Positions 22,600-34,869 are shown, counted from the first letter of the stretch. The stretch is 64,000 nucleotides of DNA from Chaenocephalus aceratus (GCA_023974075.1 CM043801.1:33509699-33573698); one strand, 5' to 3'. Notes: a model not told the origin generated them from the letters alone. Program-made: numbers and translations.

Positions 22600-22832
22600 G
22601 GTCCGCTGCAACTCTGACTACTTTTAAATCCAGGCTGAAGACGTTTAAGCTTTTAATTGAACTATTCACATCTTAAACTGTAACTATTATTCATGTGTTT
22701 TTTCTTTTAATGTTTATTTTATTATCTATGACTGTTTTGAAATGCCATTTTCTTAATGCTTTCATTTTTGTAAAGCACTTTGAATTGCCTTGTGTTGAAA
22801 GATGCTATATAAATAAACGTGCCTTGCCTCAT
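22600..22832 (+). mobile_element. LINE 3'-end fragment (family that also interrupts the repeat at 57590)
   Basis: The segment ccaggctgaagacgtttaag, then tgtaaagcactttgaattgc and gctatataaataaacg, is a LINE C-terminus and 3' UTR. Its last part matches 57791-57937. Confidence 0.65.
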
Positions 22833-23583
22833 GTGGAATGTGAGTATATCATATCATGTTATGTGAGAGTATTTCATGTATTAAAATAAAAAAGTATTTG
22901 TAAACTATATTTTTCTAGCCTTTTATTTGAAATCTTTTGACCATATTTTTCCTGAATATTCAATGAGTAATTAGTAAATGTAATGGGATACATTGTCACA
23001 GCAGAGTGAAACAAAGAATTGCCACACATGATCTTTAGTACAATAAATGTAATTGCAAACATGTGAGTAATTTTCCCATTTGCATCAACACATAATAGAT
23101 AATGGAAAATATAGGAATAAAAAAGCTTTATTAAATGGCGCATGTATCCTTTCATTTAAAATGTAAACAAGCATAAAACATACTGTACAAAGAAACTAAA
23201 TATGTTCTTTGAATCTTTATCATACAAATAAAAATGTTATTCGTGATTTGACCTACAAACAGATGACTTGATATCATCATTGGATTAACAGGAACATTCA
23301 GCATTTTCTCGAAAGCTGCCTTCTGTGTTTTCCTTGCAAAGCATCAATGTTCACATCAAGAGTAGCCAATATGAATTCTCATGTACATTGTAAGTGAACA
23401 TATCTATATCCATGTTTGCTACTTCTAGCCTTGAGGCCGCACACTTTTGTTGTTGAACTTATATTTCTTGGTGTGTGGTTTATGAAAAGGTATTTGAAGA
23501 TGTTTCGTTTGGAAATAATGTGCAATCCCCCCAACTACCCCTAGGGGTCCCCCTACCCCCGGTTGGGAACCAGAACTATGAGA

Positions 23584-23702
23584 TTATTTGTTCTCGTTGA
23601 GTTTCTCCATGAGATGAACCGTGATGACAGCAGACACCATGATGCTCAGACCCACAGAGAACACACACGTCTTCACCAGGCACACAGATAACCCCTCTGG
23701 AT
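23584..23702 (-). CDS. SLAM-like receptor (-), exon 4: membrane anchor and short tail
   Basis: It reads DPEGLSVCLVK, then TCVFSVGLSIMVSAVITV, then HLMEKLNENK and a stop (23586-23584). The plus-strand gene instead uses a different membrane exon followed by two tail exons. The 3' flank down to 22830 holds no gene; a TTTATT at about 23128 is a possible poly(A) signal in this orientation. Confidence 0.82.
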
Positions 23703-25882
23703 CTGAAACACAACAGAGAGAGTTTCATATCAGAACCGACACAGAGATCCAGACGGAGACGCACAACTGAGTGGAAGCAGCAAATCAGTGATTACTACTT
23801 TATTTGGATAGCAGTTTGACTACTTTACAGTTTGCAAGTACTTTGAGTCCATTGTGAAATACTTGTAAAAATACTTGCATTACAAAGTGCAGTTGAGTTT
23901 TACAGACTGTCGATATGCATCATGCAATGTCAAACAGCATGGTGGCGGTTTAATGTTGAATTAATGTTTATTCTGTTCTTCAAATATGCAGATATTTTTG
24001 TACTCATACACATATTAAAGTTAACTGGTTTATATAAAGGTTCTATTATGAGACAAACACACCACACAATTCATTTTTTTATTCAAAGTTTCTTCAAATT
24101 CAATTGTTGTAGTTTTAAGTTCACATTAACACCTGCAGAGCGGGTTATTCATTTACAAAGAAGTTTCGTTTAACTTAAATTCCAAACGGTGTGTTATTAT
24201 CAGGAAGTAGTTTCCCTGTTAGTCTTACCAACATGCTGGTGGCAGACATCTTTGATTCTTTTGGTGGTGTTGGTCCAGCTGACATGGTTGCTATGGTTAC
24301 AGATGATCGAGCCACTTGATTGGTGGACCTGGAGAAAAGTATCAGGGATCCCCTCTGACCGCTCTCCTCCCTCCTGACTGCAGGTTCTGGTTTCACATGA
24401 GAAAGTGCTGTTGATGTGAGAGTCCTGTGAGCTGCAGGTCGCAGTGAAGCTACAGGAGGGAGAGCTTTCAGAGACAGAGCTCACTGTGAGGAGAGGGAGA
24501 GACGCTCGATCTGAGGAGGGAAGGAGCAGGGGAAGAGTTTCAGAAACAAGACCACAGAAACTCTATCAGTGTTTCAGAGGTTAACAAACCTACCTTGAAC
24601 TTTGAAGTTGTATTCTGTTAGTACTTCTGTTGAACCTTTTGTCACCTCAGCAGAATAAACTCCACTGTCTGCCTCTTGGAGATTCTTCAATTTCACAGAG
24701 TAATTGTTCCCAGGAAACTCAATTCTCCTGGTATAATCATCAAACACTTTTTTTTTATCAGAACTAAATGTTACTAAATAACCTTTTAGGTTATTTTTAT
24801 TAAATTTCCAAGAAAGATATTCTAATTCCCCAAGAACAACAGCTTTGGTAACATTCAGATCCACATCCTCTCCCTTCAGCACAAACACAGGAGTCCCAGC
24901 ACTGATCCCTGTAAAACAGAAGACACATCATGTAGTAAATATCACATATATATGGTTTACAATTCTGAATGTTACTCCAATTCTGTACTTTATTTCTGAC
25001 ATTCTGATCATCAGCTAAACATCATCATCTTATTATGAACATAATTCATGATAACCCAGTGACCACCAAAGGGCAACATGCATGTATGTTCAGCTTTTGT
25101 CTCTCCTGCTAATTAGTATGATGAGTAACTTTAGCTGAAAGTGAACAGACGTGAAATACAAATGACTTACAATTACCATTACCTTTAATACAGCTAGGAC
25201 TCCTCCTCACAGACATTTCAGAAACAATTCTGGTGAAACGAAACCTAATGATGCATTGTTCCTATACTCCCCCCCCTACCATCATCCACACTGTTGCTCA
25301 CCAACTTTGATCCTTTCCTCACATACTAAAGTAGCTTTGTGCAAGAACTCTCACATTGTTCCTCATTGATTGTGGAATTTGTTGTCTTGAACAAAAATGT
25401 CAAGTTAATGTTATATTTTAAAACAGCTCAGAAGATGTCAGTATGCAACACCATTATACTTGGTTCAATTATACCTTTTTTATTTTGAATAAAGATGTCT
25501 GCCAATATTTTCTTCTCTAAACTTCTTATTCAATATTTGTATTCACATGTTTGGCTTCTAATGCTCAGAGTTCATATCCAGGATTTAGTTTTCTGCATTT
25601 TCCCACTAAAACAAAGGTTTCTCTTTTGGATAGGAAGATACATTCCTGATGGCAGCAGGAAGGTTTCAGTTGCTATACTCCACTTCAGCTGACTTGACGA
25701 AACTCCTCTTGGACCACAGTGATGCCACGTTTTTAAACTCTTAAAAAGTCAAACTGTTTACTGTTTTAAGCAGGACTCAATCACTGTAATTAGATGATGT
25801 TAAAACATTGAATTAGACGTGTTTGTATCCTACCTTTTGCCTCAGTGCAGACCAGCAGCCCCAGAATCACGAAGATGAACAT
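23584..25882 (-). CDS. SLAM/CD2-family Ig receptor with very short tail, four exons, complete
   Basis: The paralogue of the plus-strand gene at 12396. Exons are 25834-25882, 24594-24908, 24229-24510 and 23584-23702, all with GT/AG borders in phase 1, giving 254 residues. Residues 1-16 are the leader (core FIFVILGLLVCTEA). Residues 17-121 are the V-type domain, beginning GISAGTPVFVLKGEDVDLNV and lacking the strand-F cysteine. Residues 122-215 are the six-cysteine C2 domain. The membrane span is about residues 228-244, with Lys226 at its outer edge. The tail is only HLMEKLNENK and has no tyrosine. Intron 2, the end of V and D2 are almost identical to the plus-strand gene. It may act as a decoy, adhesion-only or adaptor-coupled partner; that role is inferred. 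Confidence 0.87.
24229..24510 (-). CDS. SLAM-like receptor (-), exon 3: C2-type Ig domain
   Basis: It contains CSFTATCSSQDSHINSTFSC, EGGERSEGIPDTFLQVHQSS and IICNHSNHVSW. It differs from the plus-strand domain at only about a dozen positions, plus a two-residue shortening near the start. Confidence 0.87.
24594..24908 (-). CDS. SLAM-like receptor (-), exon 2: V-type Ig domain
   Basis: The second half (EFPGNNYSVKLKNLQEADSG then VYSAEVTK) is identical to the plus-strand paralogue. The first half differs strongly (LSWKFNKNNLKGYLVTFSSD against LFFWKCNESSIVRFNSKD). The domain is four residues longer. Confidence 0.87.
25834..25882 (-). CDS. SLAM-like receptor (-), exon 1: signal peptide
   Basis: It encodes a 16-residue leader (MFIFVILGLLVCTEAK) ending in phase 1 at a gtagga donor. 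It is nearly identical to the leader exon of the pseudogene at 11552-11621. The 1.2 kb upstream to 27100 holds no recognisable gene. Confidence 0.82.
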
Positions 25883-27103
25883 GACAGTCTCCGTCCGGTT
25901 GCCCTGCCTGAACACACAATGCCACAGGCTACAGTGTGTGTCCTGTTTAGCTCTAACAACACATCACCAAGTCTTCTTCCTGTACAAACCACATAACCTT
26001 TTGCATGACGTGGAGATACTAACTTCTCTTTCTCAAAGTTCCTCTCTTATCTCTGTTTTGGGATCTTTTGATAAAGACCTTTTTTAATTCAAACGTTTGT
26101 CAAGAAAGCAGATTTTAATGTGAAAGTGAATTACAGGATGATGAACAAGGCACTTTTCATTTCAGTGGGTGTATGTTGCACCAGATGAAGCAAAAGATGG
26201 AAAAGAAAACATTATTAACTCTTCTAGCTGGCGTCCTGCACAAACAACCATAACCACTTCCTTTCTCAGAGCTCACCTCTCGCACCTCAACGTGTTTATA
26301 ATCTGTTTCACAGAAAGAGGAACGTGCAAAGATATCTTCACACAGCACACATTCTGCACTGACAACATGTACAAATATGTAACCATAAAAAGGAAGGCCT
26401 GTCTTCTGTTGCTTACGCAGGCCACGGCTTGGGTTGTTGGTTTTTCATAAACTAGTAACATGGTAATATCTCTGAATATGTGCTTGATGTGATCCTGTAA
26501 GTTACCATGGAGAACTTTGGTTAAAAGTGTTCTGCTCTTTTCTCATCAAGCATCCCATGATCAGTGTCCTCACCTCGCTCTGAATTAGTACTTCAAGTTG
26601 ATAAAGGAGCAAAAAACAAGATAAAAGAGGCAATTTCGTTCCACTTTTAATTTGTGTGTGGTCCCATCGTGTTTATAATGCAAACTAGTGCATGTCACAA
26701 TTACATCCCAGAAACGAAGAACAATGCGTTCTGGCCGACTCGTCTGGGCTTCTGTCAAAATGAAGGTCAAACTCAAACTTTGTCCAATTACCACTGACCT
26801 TCCTGCGAGCCTCATTACTCACACTAATGGGGCTTTCATTGAGGGTGAAACTGTTCTGAGGTACCAGGGACTGAATCCGAGGAATGAGAGATATTCACAT
26901 TCTCCTCGAATAAAGAATAAGTAACGGAAACTGTAATGTGCTACTCTTTCACTGACACTGCGTCAGGGGTTTTGAATTGATGGACATCTTGAATGAGAAC
27001 AATGTTTACGAGCTGAAACAAAATGGAGAACTATAAAGATACTGTGATGGAAAAGTCTGAGAGGAATAGTTTCAAGTCAAGAGATTTTCTTTGAATGTTA
27101 AGG

Positions 27104-27495
27104 GGCCTTATTCTGCTCATGTTCAGGTTCATATCAGTAGTGTCTCTCCTGGGACATGTCTCCTTGCTCTAATGTTCACAAAGCTCTTTATTTGTCTCAC
27201 ACTGCCTGTGCTGCAGCACCTCTTTTCACCCTCTGTCTGAAACCAGAGCCCAGTCTGCTCTGATTGGTTAGCTGGACGGCTCTGTTGTGATTGGTCAACC
27301 GCTTAGAGATGTCCCGCCCCTTTGCCTTTCATGTAATGTGTGGGAGAGCTAGACGGCAGAAGCCCACACGTTACAACATGTTCTTAAAGTAAACAAGGAA
27401 GTCCAATGGAGGCATTTCCAGCCGGGGCGGATCGTGCCGGAAAGAGGAACTTTGAGATTTTAGACTTTGCAGACCGATATAAGGGAAACTCCATT
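27104..27495 (-). mobile_element. Small TIR element, family A (copy 1)
   Basis: It starts ggggccttattctgctcatg and contains ctctgattggttagctgg and ggtcaaccgcttagagatgt. Copies lie at 43525-44880 (plus, interrupted) and 59178-59533 (plus, truncated). The terminal TTAAAGGGGCCCTATT-like inverted ends suggest a non-autonomous DNA transposon. No gene was seen in 27500-28770. Confidence 0.7.
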
Positions 27496-28777
27496 AAATG
27501 AAAATAGATCCCTTTAAATAAATGGATTGCTCGCAGCAAGAGTCTGAAAAGGCAGACTGAGTAGCGCTGTGTATTGTGTTCTTTTTGTGGTTGATTGCAA
27601 CAAAAAACAGAACCGTTGGAGACCAGATGCAGACAGCAACTTATGTGGTCAGTGTTTTAACATCCCACCCCTCTTACGAGAACCCGTGTTAAAACACCTC
27701 CAAATATCAATGAGATTATTGACCTGAAAGGGACATTTCATCATCTTGAGTTCAGTGGTGAGCACTTCTCCATCCTGTACGGAGACCCGTGCCCGAGTTA
27801 TAATAAAACATTCCAATGTAATACTGAGCAATTATTTCTCTTGTGGACATTATGCACTTGTTTAGCAACAATTAAAAATTAAAATGCTCTCGCAGTATAA
27901 TCAGAGGCGTCCCTCTTCTATTAGGAGATGGATTATTTATATCATGGCGTTAAGAACCCAGGCCGGTCAGTAACTGTCGGCTGATCATTCTGCCTCTGTG
28001 TTGATGCTGCTGAAGCCTCTTCTTTCACAAAGGATCAAGTGAAGATGCATCTAATGAGGCTTTATCCACCGGCATGTCTGTGAAGCTTGAGTTTGAGGAG
28101 TCCGGCTATAACACTTGTCCTCCAACACAAGCATGCAGTGTTTCCTTATCTATGAAAGCACTCCGTTATAAAGCGTCTGTTAATAAGGAAGAACAGCAGA
28201 TGTAGACACGCAGCCAATTGGTGCAATGAATGCAGACATTGGGTATCCTGCTGGAGGACGCCATGCTGGCATCACGACCCGGAGAGAAGCCAAGAAAGAT
28301 GCTTCTCAGTGTGCTTGGTGGCTGTGGATTGCGGATTGGGAAAGATTGTGTCTACTTGTATGTCATTAAAATGCAGACGATGCATCAGAGACAAATCTGT
28401 CATTGTTTTTTCAACAGATTTGGTTTCTTCCTGACAGAAAAGAGATTCATGCTGGGGTTCTCAGCAAATACATCTCTTCACGCTGCAAACATTGTCAGAT
28501 GTTGCGACACACACGATACAATTATATAAAATACACCCTCGCATTTTCATGCTGTCAGAAGCATACGATAAACTACTTCCAAATGTTTTTTTATATAAAA
28601 TACAACAGATAACATATAAAGAAATAGGACTAGCTGCACACAGTTTGGATTAAATAAACACAATGTATACCACATTAAACAGCTGTTGTTGGGTTAGTCT
28701 GATAAAGGTTTTAAGAAATATGTGATGTAAATGTTACTTAATGCGTATACAGTGTATACAGTATATGTACTGTGTCG

Positions 28778-29124
28778 GTGTTACGGCCTGGCTCATTGGC
28801 TGCAACAAAGATGGGAGACCAGACAAGTTAAGTGTAACAAAAGCGTATTTATTTACAATACCACAAAAACTAAAGGTCTTCAAAGAAACCTAATAAAGTG
28901 GAAGTCAGTCGTCAGTAATGATTGCGTGTATGGGTGTGTGAAAATGTGCAGAAACAAAGACGCGGCCGTGTCCAACAGAAGAGTGAGAGGGCAGTATGGG
29001 TTGGTGTTGGCCTTTCTGTCGACGGCCCAGGTGTGGCTCATCAGGCTGATCACCTGAAGCACGAACAAGAGCCAGCAAGCAGAACACAGGCATAGACCTA
29101 GTGGAGGGGAGGGGGGGTCGTAAC
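28778..29124. mobile_element. Possible small transposon with GTGTTACG ends
   Basis: The left edge reads gtgttacggcctggctcatt and the right edge ggtcgtaacaccccccc, so short inverted ends (GTGTTACG / CGTAACAC) bracket about 350 bp. No coding motif was found. The antisense frame across it has no family match. Confidence 0.35.
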
Positions 29125-29234
29125 ACCCCCCCTCCCCTCTTAAAAAAGGGGTTCCCCCTAGGAACACCATCCAAAGTAGCAACCAACACAGAATAATATT
29201 TAATATATATAATATATATATTATATATATATTT

Positions 29235-29964
29235 TTTTATCAAGCTCCACATTTGTGGAATCAGCTTCCAGTTTGTGTTCGGGCGGCAGACTCCCTATCC
29301 GTTTTTAAGAGTGCGCTTAAGACCTTCCTTTTTGATAAAGCTTATAGTTAGGGCTGATTAGATTCAGCCCCTAGTTTTGCTGATATAGGCTTAGTTTGTC
29401 GGGGGACATCTTACTTCTTCCTTCTCTCTGTCTGTACCTCTGTACTCTCATGTTCCGATTAACCCAGCTTCCCCAAAGTTCTTTCTTTTTGGTGTCTATA
29501 TACGCCGGGATCCGGAGTCATGGATGATCCTGCGGTCCTGTGTCCTGGATCGCGAGCCCTGGATCGCGAGCCGTGGCTGTGGTCCTGGATCATCGGTCCT
29601 GGATGGATATCCTCGTGGATTCATCTTCCTATTATACACACATGCATTTCCAAACATTTGGACTACCTATGTTGCAAATGTATTATCTTTTCAATTTACA
29701 CACGGCATCCATTGCACGTCTGTCCGTCCTGGGAGAGGGATCCCTCCTCTGTTGCTCTCCCTGAGGTTTCTCCATGTTCCCTTTAAACTGTGGGTTTTCT
29801 CCGGAGGTTTTTCCTTGTACGATGTGAGGGTCTAAGGACAGAGGGTCTAAGGACAGAGGGTCTAAGGACAGAGGGTGTCGTATTGTCATACTGATATTCT
29901 GTACACACTGTGAAGTCCACTGAGACAAATGTAACATGTGTGATATTGGGCTATATAAATAAAC

Positions 29965-30024
<60 letters not shown>

Positions 30025-30025
30025 G
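29235..30025 (+). mobile_element. LINE 3' end with C-terminal ORF2 codons and a (TTGA)n tail
   Basis: The frame PHLWNQLPVCVRAADSLSVF, then KSALKTFLFDKAYS and a stop near 29350, is the C-terminus of a LINE ORF2. The 3' UTR carries three ggtctaaggacagag units and ends ctatataaataaacattgat, followed by a TTGA run (29966-30025). The tail matches 10010-10155. Confidence 0.8.
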
Positions 30026-30589
30026 TATATATATAAACATTTAGTATGACATATATAATAGAAACATGAGAATACAGTAAAGAAAATGTCATACAAAAAG
30101 TCGAAATATAATATATGTAGCAACATAAATGTAAATAATAAAAAGCTAATGATAGAAAGTCCTATTTTGGTTCAGTATGACTGCAATCAATAAAGTCGCT
30201 CCACCAATCCTGGATCAGCCTCCAAGAATCAGCAGTCAGACTCTAATTAGTAATCAAGTCATTCCCAAAGCGTCTGTCTTCTGTCCCTGACCCAACAGAC
30301 CCTCAGTACAGTTACACCAAGGACGTCTGTTATGACTCACGTACTCCTCGGGTTCAGTCATAAATAATTGTCTTCATCCAGGGGTTAAATTGGGTTATTT
30401 TTAAGTGGGTCGCATTTCAAAGTTAAGGTGTACTTTGAGATCAACTTTAACAGGACAGATTGTGCTGTACATGTAAACAGTGTATTCAATACACAAACAC
30501 GTGTTCAACATGATTCATCATAACATATGATTGATTACCCAGCGTGAAGAAGACGTCTGCACAGCATGGTAACAGGGGCCGGGGCCATG

Positions 30590-31075
30590 TTTGAACAGAC
30601 TATACTATGACTTTTCTGTCATCATATTTCTTATTTTCATGATATTGTTCAACATACTTTACTATGACATTATTCTTAACAATTTGACGTACTATACTAT
30701 GATTTATTTTCATGATATGGTTCAACATACCATAGAAAGACATTTTCAGCATAATATAGTTTACGAAATCTACGACAAACTATACTATGACTTATCTCAT
30801 ATTTTGACATACTTTGAAATGACTTTTTTTGATAATATCATTGATATACTAAACTATGACTTGTTTCATGAAATGTTTACCAGACATGTCATTTATAAAT
30901 TAGCATTTTCAACTTGCCATACTTTGACTTTTTCATGGCATTTTCCGAATACTTTACTATGAGTTATACTATTTACATATCATATGTTTAAACATATTAC
31001 ACTACGCTGTCATTTCATGATATTTTTGACATACTATAGTTTGGCTTTCTTCATGATAGCATCAGCATTGTTGAA
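30590..31075. repeat. Degenerate tandem repeat, AT-rich
   Basis: Units of about 30-40 bp with catactatactatgactt and ttcatgatat recur many times with heavy divergence. The frame across 30591-30962 is simply the repeat translated. Confidence 0.6.
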
Positions 31076-31635
31076 CAGTGTTATCCGGCCCAATTAAACC
31101 CCTTGTTATAACCTAATCTACTCTTCTCCCTTTCTTTCCATTTAAAGCTCAGTACCACACTCCCACCACAAGATGGCGAAAGCATCAAAGGAAAAAAACA
31201 AAACACTTGAAAACTTCTCCGCCTCGGAGACACAGAGCCAGTGACATCATCTGCGGAGGGACAGAGGGTGTGCGAAGGACAAATGTCTTGAAATGCATTA
31301 CATCATTCTCCACTAATATGATAATATATCTCGGGCTCTGAGTGCAGTGCCGAGCGTGAGGGGCCATCATCCATACAACGACTGCTTCAAATGTGAACAA
31401 GGGGATAAAATGGAAGGTGGTGGTGGAAAAGGAGGGGGTCCTCTGGAGTCGGGGGTGCAGAGCTGAAGGTTATTCCAGACATTATTCCTCAATGAGAGCA
31501 GGAGGCGAGAGGAGAGGATCATCAGTATTACGCACTAAGTAAAGACGAGAAATGGCTCTCATGCTTTCTGTCTGTCTTCTGTCCTTGTCTCTCCCTTTTT
31601 GTGCCATATCTGGGATTCTTTCTTTATTCCACCCT

Positions 31636-33370
31636 CATGTATTTCTGTCATTGAGAGGATAGAGGGTGGACTGAGGAGAGGAATGGTAAAAGGTGTTGAA
31701 ATGAGACACAAATGGGTAAGGAAGTGGTTGCAGAGGAGAACATGACAAAGAAAAAGGGTACATTTGAAAAATATGTAAGAGGTGAAAGTGAGGAAGGACA
31801 GGGTAGAAAAAAGCAGGAAATGAGACTAATGGAAAGGAGGAGGACATAATGATGGACAATGAGGGGAAAGTGGGGGATTAGGAGAAGGTTGGTGAGAATA
31901 AGGATACTGCAAATCTAAAAGGAGACAGAAGGGGATGACTAAGGAGAAAGGAAGAGAGAGGAAAGAAGAGGAAAGAAGGGAAGTGAGGTGAAGACTGACA
32001 ACATGCAGAAGGAGGATGAAGAGAGGAGGTGAGAGGAGGACTAATGACATGAGGTGAAGAGGAGATCAGAGACAAGGTCAACTACGGAGATAAGAGAAAA
32101 CCCGAAGAAAGGAGACGAGAAAAGAAGAGGTAATAGAGAAGGTGAAAGAAAGACCAAGGACGTACACGAGAGAGACGGACACGTGTTGAGAGGACAAGTG
32201 TGAAAAGAAGACAAGAGGCAAAGGTTTGAGATGTGAGGAGGACTGAGGGAAAGGAAAGGAAAGGACAGGAGGACAGAAGTGGGAGAAGGTCATGTAAAAA
32301 GGAAGGAGAAGATGACAACAGAGGAGATAAGACTGCAGACAACGTGAGGCAGGGAGAGAGCAGACTGTAGGAGGAATGCAACAAGGGAAGACAGGAGACA
32401 TTGTGAAAGGATAACAGGTGGGAGGTGTAAAGGAAACACAGAGACGATGAAGCATGACTGAAGGAGATAATTGAGAGAAGAAGAAACACTTTATTAATCC
32501 CCACAGGGACATTTCTTTCCCCACTCTGCTGTGTTTGCACACATTACACACACATGGGAGGACATACATGCACACACCCAACACGGGCAGACAGGAGAGG
32601 TGGCAGAGCAGAGAGGCTGCCAGGTACCCGGCGCCAAAGGAGCCGTTTCGAGGTTAGGTGCCTTGCTCAAGGGCACCGCGGCAGTGGCCTTGGAGGTGAA
32701 CTGACACCTCTCCAGCTACCAGCTCACTCCATCTTTTGTTGGTCCGGTCGGGACGTGAACCGGCGACCCTTCGGTTCCAAGACCAAGTCCCGACAGACTG
32801 AGCCACTGCCGCCTCCAGAAGAACAGAGGAAAGATTCAATGAGGAAAAGGGGAGTTGGAGAAGAGGAAGGACATAAAGGAAAGGAGTGGACTGTAGAGGA
32901 GATGAAATTAGGGGGAGAACGGGGGGAGACATTTTCGAAAAAAGGATGTATAAGAGGAAACGTGAGGTGGAGAAGAAGGAAAGGGGGAAGGAGATGATGC
33001 GTGACTGACGTAAATAAAGGAGAGGAGACGAGATGGGATTTTATTGGAGGACTGAGGAGAAAGAGTGAGAAGAGAGGAGAGGACAGACGGGGCAAGGAAT
33101 GAGAAAAGGCAGAGGAGGTCAACGAGAAGAGAGGAGAGACAACATGTAAATCAGATAGGAAGAAAGGAAAAGGTTAAGGAGACGAGAGGAGGGATGATTT
33201 AAGGAGAGAGCAAAGACAGACTGAAGGAGAGGAGAACAAAAGGGCGAGGGAAAGAAAAGATGTTCGGAGGACATAAGGACGACACCATGACGCAAGAGAC
33301 CGAAGTAGAAGAGATGAGGAAGGGAGGACGAAAGAGGAGAGGTGACAAGGAGAAGGCGAGAGGAGAGACT
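31636..33370. other. Purine-biased tract of about 1.4 kb, split by a SINE
   Basis: The plus strand is strongly G/A-rich (runs such as ggaagagagaggaaagaag) from 31636 to 32477 and again from 32820 to 33370. The open frames on the minus strand are Ser/Pro/Leu-rich translations of the polypyrimidine strand and show no domain. Confidence 0.6.
32478..32818 (-). mobile_element. tRNA-derived SINE
   Basis: On the minus strand the element opens ggcggcagtggctcagtctg, with an A-box-like TGGCTCAGTCTG and a B-box-like GGTTCACGTCCC about 35 nt later. These are the internal polymerase III promoter parts of a tRNA. The tail reads gtggggattaataaagtg and tttcttcttc, a LINE-type 3' end. This is not an active tRNA gene. 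Confidence 0.75.
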
Positions 33371-34819
33371 TGGGTACACACATGCCCTGCTCCTGCCTGA
33401 GTGCTATACATACACACTCACCTATTTCCCAGAGACACAACAGTTTGGGCTCAGCCAATCAGAGTCTGACTCAAAGTGCGGAGAAGCCACATCCTGGAGC
33501 CTCGTTCCTACACATGTACAAAACAAGCTGTCTGCAAAGTCGGTTCCAGAATAATACATCCACGCCTTGTGCTGCTGTTCTTATGAAAAGCCGTGTCGTC
33601 TTTTATTTTCTGTAATACTGTGGAAAAATAATTACATACAATTTGAAAAAAGAAACATGAAAATAAGAGAACATTTCAGCAATATCTGGTATGTTTTTGT
33701 ACAGTTCTTTTCTCAAACAAACGGGATACAAGAATACTCAAACCCGACATGAACATAATACACGTGAGCAATATATAGGGCTAAAATAAAGAGTAAATGC
33801 TTAGAAGAACACCCCCACGTGCCTCTCGCGCACTTTACACATGAAGTGCAACATGGCGTCCTCCTCACTGTTCTGATGGTCGTCTTCACATCAATTCATC
33901 CTGTCCACTGGTGCAGCTGTGTCTCCTTCCTCGTGTCCTAAGGCCACGCAATGTCTCCTTCACTCTGTCCTACCATCTGTCCTGCTTCCAACTAGGGTTT
34001 GACTGATATGGTTTCCTTTTATATAATATTCAACTCCTTCAAAATGTACAATTTGGATTCGAAAAGCAACTGGAGCTCCTCGACAAGGTGGATATGCGTC
34101 TGAAGTGCAATGTGACGATACATTGGAGATACAACTCGCGCTGGACGAGGGCATTTAGCAAATAGCTACATGTTAGCTTGCATTGAGGCAGCAGTAGCGT
34201 TACAAGGAAGAGCTTCTCTCCATTACAGCTGCTTGTGTCGAAAACAAGGGAAGGACACGTCGTCACCGTTAAGACACAATCAGGCAGCGAGGGTTTTCAA
34301 AAGTGTCTAATAATAAAATCCCAAACCAAGTTTTAAAACTATAATGAATCAGCACGGATCAACACGTTTCAGTTGTTGCTGTCTACCAGCCGTTGAGACT
34401 GAACTGGCATTACGTTGCACTTTGTTTTACAGCCTGACATCTTGGTGATATGGGCCAATCATATCGGAGCCATTTAGTTCGCCCACCATCAGTTTTAAGA
34501 CCCATATCTCGTCCCTCCTTTGTGTCATCTCAAATCGACACAGAAGATGTTGGAGTGGTGGTTGCTCAAATTAATCAACATTTTTCATAAAAAGTCATAA
34601 TAATATAATATCTGATATTTACCAAAAACCAGTCAGTCAAACCCTCATTTCTACAGACCAGTAGCCCCCCCCCCCCTGTCTAATGATATGAATACACACT
34701 GGTGTTACAGGCTGCCAACACACACATCAACACACACACACACACATGGTCACAGATGGTGACAGTACATGTGCATTAATGGAGATCCAAACCGCTAGCC
34801 CACAAGCACACATAGACAA

Positions 34820-34826
34820 ACACACA

Positions 34827-34869
<43 letters not shown>

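Noticed and set aside
29520..29835. Plus-strand frames of 88, 103 and 74 codons
   Set aside because: They lie in the 3' UTR of a LINE, after its ORF2 stop.
32750..32818. tRNA-like A and B boxes
   Set aside because: Part of a SINE with a LINE-type tail; the cloverleaf is not intact, so not a tRNA gene.
31826..33458. Several Ser/Pro/Leu-rich minus-strand frames, up to 168 codons
   Set aside because: They are translations of the polypyrimidine strand and the SINE; no domain or signal-anchor logic.
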